NCBI RefSeq assembly: GCF_022965805.1
Contig: NC_133104.1
Coordinates: 27,524,069 to 27,588,068, forward strand
Length of the DNA stretch: 64,000 nt
Direction: 5' to 3'
Source: Primulina eburnea
Lineage: Eukaryota; Streptophyta; Magnoliopsida; Lamiales; Gesneriaceae
The notes beneath the pieces were generated by a model. It had not been told where the DNA came from. It made no database searches and saw only the letters and a list, made by a program, of their open reading frames with translations. The translations under genes and the position numbers were made by a program. This document shows, one piece after another, positions 58,205 to 64,000 of this stretch (the first letter of the stretch is position 1; every line of letters starts with the position of its first letter).

Positions 58205-60079
58205 CAATCAGTTTATGCATGATAGAACTAAATATACGAACAAGTGGTTGCCTTGAACTCTTGAAGTGCTGCAACGATCTTGAGTCTTCTTGCCAGACAA
58301 CAGCTAGCTGCCTTGGACAAGATCTCTGTGTTGCCAAACTGGTCGGGCTGACTCAAACTAGACTCAGTTGATGTTGAAACACATTGATCATCTACTTGAT
58401 CTGATATGGCAGTTAAGCAGCGGCATACTGCTGATGATTAAGCTCCACTTTATTCATCCAACATTTCAACATAGCTGGGCTTCGTCTAGTAGATCAGCTT
58501 CAACTGGAAGGTTGGAACCTGAAACCTTGTCTTCCCATCAGTTTTTTTGAATAGCCAACATGTAGGACTCATACCCCTGTAGGCTGATTCAAGCCCCAAA
58601 GCTCTGAATCGAGTGGAGTGGCTACAATGTTAGTTGTAGAGCCAATCCTCTCAACTCTTCGTAATGAGCGTTAGATAAACATTTTCAAATAGTTTTGAAA
58701 ATAATATAAATAACTTTTAAATAGATTTTAAAACTATTTTAAAGTAAAATAATTTCAGTCAGTTTTCAAATGTCCTACTTAGAACAGCTAGCTCTGATAC
58801 CAATTGAAGGATCGTGTGCTAGGAACCTTGAGGAACTTCAAACACGATATTCTCCAAGAGCTGCAATAACTCGTGTTCTAATAATGCATACATCGATGAA
58901 TTAGATCGAGTTTGGTTTTAAATCATGCGAAAAATACTCGAAAGAGTCCTTCGTAAGAAACACTGATATATTTTATATCATGTGCAACTGAATAATTGAA
59001 ATAAGGGAGATCAGTTCAAGCTTGCATCAGTTCAATATGGTGAGAACTGAACTGATCAAATCAGTTTTAAGACGAAAGTTAAGCAGTTAAAAAATACACA
59101 AGATATGTTTATGGATGTTCGGAGACTTCAATTGCTCCTACGTCACCCTTTCTACGACCTCGGGTAGGATCCACTAGAAGACTTTGATTTATAAAACACC
59201 TTGTACAAATCCACCCAACTTAGGACTTACCTAGTGCCTAACTGAACTCCTAGTCTAGGTTAAAGGCATTACCTTCCAACCAACACTTGTTTAACATTTG
59301 TGTGTCAAAGATTGCATAAACAAGTTTATTGTCTTTGGTCAAGACTATATTTGAGTGGTGGTGTGTGTGTGAGAGAGAACTGATCTCCGAATACAACACG
59401 AAAGTGTTCTCACACACTGAGGGAATTGTGCTTCTAATCTAAGCTGATAACAGGATGAAGTATTCCCTCTAGGCTGATTGCTTTTTGAAAGCTGATATGC
59501 AATAAGCGTGCCCTTTTTCTCAATATCTTCACACACTTATTCTATATTGGTCTTCACTGATATTCTATTTATAGGCGGTAAACTGATCGTACAATGAGAC
59601 TCAATTATTGTATCCGTTGCATCTTCAATGCGTTCCTTGATATTCGTGTCTCGAATTTTACGACATTTATCATGGAACCTTTTGTCTTTAAGCTTTGCTG
59701 CAATGTCCATTATTGTACATTTGATCGTACAATAACTTTTCCTCAGTGCACACAGCTGGATTCCATTGAATAAGCTTGTCGTGTTCTGCAAACTGATTGA
59801 TTCCTAACTGATGTTCTAAACTAGTCAATTGAACTGATCTTGAACTGGTTCGGTGAAATCAGTTGGCTCGTCAGCTAAACTGATTTCGCTACTTCAGTTG
59901 AATTGGTCAGCTGAACTCTTCATCAGTTGAACTCTTCATCAGGTGGTCGGGCTTTTGAATGTCTTCTGCTGAACTTCATATCAGCTGGACAATCAGTTGA
60001 ACTGGTCTTTGATATATTAGTTGAACTGATTCAGTTTGGGCGATCAGTTGGCGTTTTCAGTTTGCGTCTCAATAGCTTC
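58205..60079 (-). mobile_element. Copia 2: 5' LTR and leader of a minus-strand Ty1/copia element
   Basis: The LTR spans 58805-60079 (its first 100 or so bases are missing at the right). It ends CGATCCTTCA and is followed by ATTGGTATCAGAGC, whose primer site is 58791-58802. The leader and a decayed gag start extend to about 58205. A TATA box (CCTATAAATAG) lies at about 59566-59576, and the CAGTTG cluster at about 59820-60065. Confidence 0.82.
58791..58802 (-). other. Primer-binding site of copia 2
   Basis: GCTCTGATACCA on the plus strand, two bases from the LTR end at 58805. Confidence 0.92.
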
Positions 60080-60849
60080 TTGAAAGCTGATTGCTTATAA
60101 CTGATAATGTAATTCAATGTTTAAAAAAAAGAGATCTATTTGATTAAATAAACATAATATTTATCCAATTATGTTTCTATATGATTGAACTGATATCTCT
60201 AAATTTCTTGCCTAAACTACTTAAATGATTCAAGCTACAAAATTTTGTCGCCGATAATTATTTTTAAAGAGAATTAATTCAGTTAGTGAGGGAGAGCTTT
60301 ATTTCCCTCGAACTGAAAAAATGTTTTAAACTCGGTTTTAACCCAGTTTTAAATTGTATTATTGAGGTGGAGCTTTCTTATCCCTGGAACTGAAAATTTG
60401 TTTTAATAGTTTTAAATATTTTTGATGTTCTCACATAGGGGGAGAATCAGTTGATTTCTCATAATTTTCAAAATTTAAAATTTCTTTTTGATTCGCTTAT
60501 ATTGTTTAATTTTTGTGATCATCAAAAATGGGGAGATTGTTGGAACATTTCATATTTGCAATCTTGATTTTGATGATAACAAAACTTGTTATTTTGTTTC
60601 TATTAATTTACCTAAGTACGCAGGAAGCTAGAATTAATCAGGCGTCGAACTGATCAGTTATCGAGGCAAAAATTAAGCTATCGAGACGCAAACTGAAAAC
60701 GCCAATTGATCGCTCAAACAGAATCAGTTCAAATGATATATCAAAGCTCAGTTCAACTGATTGTCCATGTAACGCCCCAGATTTGACGACTGTCCTCACT
60801 GTATCAAGACGTGTCTTTCCAGCGTGCTTATGTCCTCACTCACACGCAC

Positions 60850-60925
60850 CCTGGGAAACTTCCCAGGATGTCACCCATCCCAAAATTGCCCCAAGTCAAG
60901 CACGCTTAACTTTGGAGTTCTTATG
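60850..60925 (-). promoter_or_regulatory. 5S rRNA-like Pol III promoter region, left Cassandra LTR
   Basis: On the minus strand AGTTAAGCGTGCTTGACTTG matches the 5S box A region and GGGATGGGTGACATCCTGGG the box C region. Box C has GACATCC where the right LTR has the canonical GACCTCC. Confidence 0.88.
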
Positions 60926-61317
60926 TGATGAGCTACCGAAAAGAAGATGCACCTTCGTGATATGAGTAGTACCAATCAAATCTTTTAAGCCCTCTTCAAC
61001 TGTTCAGTCCATTACATTGCACAGTCTCAGAATACCTCTCATTCCCGTGTGGGTCGGTTCATTCATGTTCCCTCCACCTAGAAGCCTGCCAGGAGCCGCT
61101 CATTGTCCGTGCAACTGATGGCACCAACGATCACCCCCCGCCCTCTTCGGCCCCGGGCCTCACATGCCCACCAGCTTCCGCTTGGTTCGTCCCCGAACCA
61201 CACCGTACTAAGAGAGGTCGGCTCTGATACCACTTGTAACGCCCCAGATTTGACGACTGTCCTCACTGTATCAAGACGTGTCTTTCCAGCGTGCTTATGT
61301 CCTCACTCACACGCACC

Positions 61318-61393
61318 CTAGGAAACTTCCCAGGAGGTCACCCATCCCAAAATTGCCCCAAGTCAAGCACGCTTAACTTTGGAGTTCTTATGT
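61318..61393 (-). promoter_or_regulatory. 5S rRNA-like Pol III promoter region, right (5') Cassandra LTR
   Basis: Same layout as the left copy, with the canonical box C GGATGGGTGACCTCCTGGGA. As this is the 5' LTR on the minus strand, it is the copy that would drive transcription through the element. Confidence 0.9.
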
Positions 61394-62804
61394 GATGAGC
61401 TACCGAAAAGAAGATGCACCTTCGTGATATGAGTTGTACCAATCAAATCTTTTAAGCCCTCTTCAACTGTTCAGTCCATTACATTGCACAGTCTCAGAAT
61501 ACCTCTCATTCCCGTGTGGGTCGGTTCATTCATGTTCCCTCCACCTAGAAGCCTGCCAGGAGCCGCTCATTGTCCGTGCAACTGATGGCACCGGCGATCA
61601 CCCCCCGCCCTCTTCGGCCCCGGGCCTCACAGTCCAGCTAATAGGAAGTTCAGCAGAATACCTTCAGATGCCCGGCCAGCTGAGGAAGAGTTCAACTGAT
61701 GAAGAGTTCAGCTGACCAGTTCAACTGAAGCAGCGAAATCAGTTCAGTTGACAAGCCAACTGATTTCACCGAACCAGTTCAAGATCAGTTCAACTAACCA
61801 GTTCAGAACATCAGCTAGGAATCAATCAGTTTGCAGAACATGACAAGATTATTCAATGGAATCAAGTTGTGTGCACTGAGGAAAAATTAGTGTACGATCA
61901 ATGGTACAATAATGGACGTTGTAGCAAAGCTTAAAGACAAAAAGTTCCAGTTTAAATGTCGGAAACGTCGAGACACGAATCTCAAGGAACCCATTCAAGT
62001 TGCAACAGATACAATAATTGAGTATCATTGTACGATCAGTTTCCCCATATAAAAAGAAGATCAGTGAAGACCAATATAGAATAAGTGTGTTAAGATACAT
62101 ACAGAGAAAACGGGCACGCTTATTGCATATCATGTTTCTTGAAGCAATCAGCCAGAGGAAACACTTCATCGTGTTATCAGCATAGATTAGAAGCACAATT
62201 CCCTCAGTGTGTGAGAACACTTTCGTGTTATATTTAGAGATCAGTTTTCACAAACACACACACCACCACTCGAATATAGTCTTGCAAAAAGACAATAAAC
62301 TTTTGTATGTAGTCTTTGACACACAGTCGTAAACAAGTTTTGGCTGGAAGGTAATGCCTTCGGTCTAGACTAGGAGTTCAGTTAGGCAGTGGATAAGTAT
62401 TAAGCTGGGTGGGTTTGTACTAGGTGTTATATAAATCAAAGTCTTATAGTGGATCCTACATTAGTTGAAGTCTCTGAACATACATAAACATATCTTGTGT
62501 ATTTAACTATTTAACTTTCGTCTTAAAACTGATTTGATCAGTTCAGCTAATATCAGTTCAGCTCTTACCATAACTGAATTGATGCAAGCTTGAACTGATC
62601 CCCCTTATTTCAGTTATTCAGTTGCACTGGATATAAAATATATAAGTGTTTCTTAACGAATGATTATTTCGAGTATTTTCTCTTGGTTTAAAGCCAAAAT
62701 CGATCTAATTCATCAATGTATTCATTCTTAGAACACGAGCTATTGTAGCTCTTGGACAATATTGTGCTTGAATCACCTCAAAGTGCTTAGCACACGATCC
62801 TTCA

Positions 62805-63376
62805 CCCTTGATGAATTTTCTCCCCCAAAACTCATGTTTTCAACCTTGGACATACCAGTGTGATATGTGTGCTTAAGTTAGGGTCTTATGGACTAATTTA
62901 ATGAATAAGTTACATGGTCCAAGAGTAGGCCCATTAAGATAGGTACAATAAGCCCATTAGTTAATATTAAAATATTTTGTTTAGAAAAGTTTGTGAAAAT
63001 ATTAGACGAATTCTCAAAAAGTCTTTATGTTTATCGAGAATCGATTATCGGATTAAAATATGACTCGACATATAAAAATTCCTCAAATCACCTTATTTTC
63101 AAAAATTTCATTTAAAATACATCATACATTAAACAATTAAAAATAATTATTTAATAAAACATTTTCCCTCATATGGTCCCCGGTCTCCATTACTCGATCG
63201 CGTCTCGCATGACCTTTAGAACACAGTTTATGCATTCTAACAGAAAGCCCTATTTTAAACATGTAATCATGCACATCATAATTAATTCATGACATTAAAA
63301 TCGTTTAATTAGTCATTTTCAAATTTCCCTAGATTTGCATGCAGTTGGATTAGGTCATTGTATCTTGGGCCTTACA
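62805..63376 (-). mobile_element. 5' fragment of a minus-strand chromovirus-type LTR
   Basis: Starts TGTAAGGCCCAAG at 63376 on the minus strand. It contains CGATCGAGTAATGGAGACCGG, the counterpart of CGAACGAGGAACGGAGACCGG in LTR B (about 13969). It is cut at 62804 by copia 3. The 74 bases to its right (63377-63450) show nothing. Confidence 0.68.
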
Positions 63377-63450
63377 GTTTGGTTCTTTAGTTCTTTTATG
63401 GATTTGTTTTTCAAACTCTGAAACTTATAAATTCCAACATACTATGATAC

Positions 63451-64000
63451 AAACATGGGAGGAACCCGAACAATTTTTCATACCGGTGGAGAATCAGACC
63501 CAGCAGAAACATGGTCAAGGAGAAATCAATTCCCTTGCAACAAATACTCTACAGAAAAACTGTTTTAAAACAAATACAGCTCTACGGAGTTATGCTTAAC
63601 CTTGATATGATGGATTTAAAAGCAAGGAAGATTTCATAGATGATTAGCCATTGGCTATGATAATTGCATCATGAACACTTGATCTCAACAAAGAATGATT
63701 TATTAAACTTTTAGAAACGAGACTTATGGAATCAGTTAAATTAGCTTGGGAAATGAACTCGGCATAAACTAAGGAGAGATAGCAGGAAGAATGAATACCC
63801 TATTTAAAGAATAATTTATAGGAGTAGAATAATTTAAAAATCAAGACACAGAGAATAAAAATAAATATACTCAAACTCTGTAAGGTCTTGAATTGCATTA
63901 TATCTTTTTAGTGAATGATTTTATTATGTTATTTAATAAATATTGATGGAATTCACGTGTCGAAGAAAATATAGCAATGCAGTTTTTCTTTGCCAAAATG
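63451..64000 (+). pseudogene. Second, heavily decayed caulimovirid coat-protein fragment
   Basis: Aligns at nucleotide level with about 8560-9140 of the first viral copy; for example GGTGGAGAATCAGACCCAGC here matches GGTGGAGGATCACACCCAGC there. It has many in-frame stops and small indels, so it is much older or a different lineage. It runs off the window. Confidence 0.85.

Larger units (their letters stand above)
60768..61631 (-). mobile_element. Cassandra TRIM retrotransposon (864 bp), complete
   Basis: Two 397-bp LTRs (60768-61164 and 61235-61631) flank only 70 bp of internal DNA. That DNA holds a minus-strand primer site (61221-61232, TGGTATCAGAGC) and a purine-rich GGAAGCTGGTGGGCA tract next to the left LTR. 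The 5-bp duplication GTCCA (60763-60767 and 61632-61636) proves insertion. The LTRs differ at about five sites. They contain 5S-rRNA-like sequence, the defining trait of Cassandra. It encodes no protein and must be mobilised by other elements. Confidence 0.95.
60080..62804 (+). mobile_element. Copia 3: 3' end and LTR of a plus-strand Ty1/copia element
   Basis: Non-coding internal 3' end (60080-60537) leads through GGGGAGAT to an LTR starting TGTTGGAACATTTC at 60538 and ending ACGATCCTTCA at 62804. Without the 864-bp Cassandra insertion and one 5-bp duplication the LTR is 1398 bp, close to the 1428 bp of copia 1. A TATA-like CATATAAAAAG lies at about 62047. It is head-to-head with copia 2, but the junction at about 60079 is not at LTR ends. 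Confidence 0.85.

Noticed and set aside
57922..59791. Other ORFs of 60-85 codons between gypsy E and copia 2
   Set aside because: Apart from the gypsy E C-terminus they show no homology-like features and lie in LTR or leader DNA.
60850..61393. Genuine 5S rRNA genes
   Set aside because: Only the promoter-containing part resembles 5S rRNA. It lies within twin LTRs with a primer site and target duplication, so it belongs to a TRIM.
60783..61715. ORFs of 60-93 codons inside Cassandra and the flanking copia LTR
   Set aside because: Cassandra is known to be non-coding. The ORFs read across LTR and 5S-like sequence, and the duplicate copies are simply the two LTRs.

Overview
This is plant nuclear DNA, almost certainly a eudicot. 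It holds one intact single-copy gene, a five-exon alpha-tubulin of the Arabidopsis TUA1 isotype (4199-6684). About 90 percent of the rest is nested LTR retrotransposons plus an endogenous caulimovirus-like pararetrovirus. The tubulin isotype, plant-type tRNA-iMet primer sites (TGGTATCAGAGC), Tekay-like Ty3/gypsy elements, a Cassandra TRIM and the endogenous caulimovirid all fit an angiosperm. An asterid is only a guess; no species can be named.

Left part (1-13.5 kb): the 3' end and LTR of a gypsy element of family A (1-2168), an AT-rich stretch with a perfect palindrome, the tubulin gene, an AT microsatellite, then an endogenous caulimovirid (about 7.78-13.53 kb). The viral copy keeps seven ORFs chained by stop/start overlaps: a 49-aa ORF, a coiled-coil ORF, coat protein, movement protein, PR-RT-RNaseH and two short downstream ORFs. 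It is disabled by a coat-protein stop and frameshift, a pol stop, and Asp-to-Tyr changes at both the protease and RT active sites. Family B cuts it at 13529.

Middle (13.5-44.4 kb): a non-autonomous family B element (5' LTR 13529-16764, about 2.7 kb of non-coding internal DNA, chimeric 3' LTR to 29275). It is split by a young, complete Ty3/gypsy element D on the minus strand (19314-26882, two 1445-bp LTRs, 5-bp duplication ATTTC, intact 1472-codon gag-pol). Next is a second B LTR (29416-35631) interrupted by a 3042-bp solo LTR of family C with duplication CCAAT. Then comes a family A element (36400-44381) preceded by an extra copy of its own 3' end, so that 2751 bp are repeated directly.

Right part (44.4-64 kb): a decayed family C element (44382-50348) with an intron-like spacer between gag and protease, a minus-strand C-type LTR carrying family B internal DNA (50349-53819), and a minus-strand gypsy E whose LTR was hit by a copia deletion derivative (54798-57226, duplication ATTAC). 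Two further copia fragments lie in opposite orientation. A complete Cassandra TRIM with 5S-rRNA-like LTRs (60768-61631, duplication GTCCA) sits inside one copia LTR. A second, heavily decayed caulimovirid coat fragment runs off the right edge.

The nesting gives a relative order: caulimovirid before B before D; B2 before the solo C LTR; C1 before the minus C-type LTR; gypsy E before copia 1; copia 3 before Cassandra. The most interesting non-coding signals are four-unit arrays of paired CpG-rich motifs just upstream of the TATA box in several unrelated-looking LTRs, and short stem-loops conserved with compensatory changes across the gypsy families.
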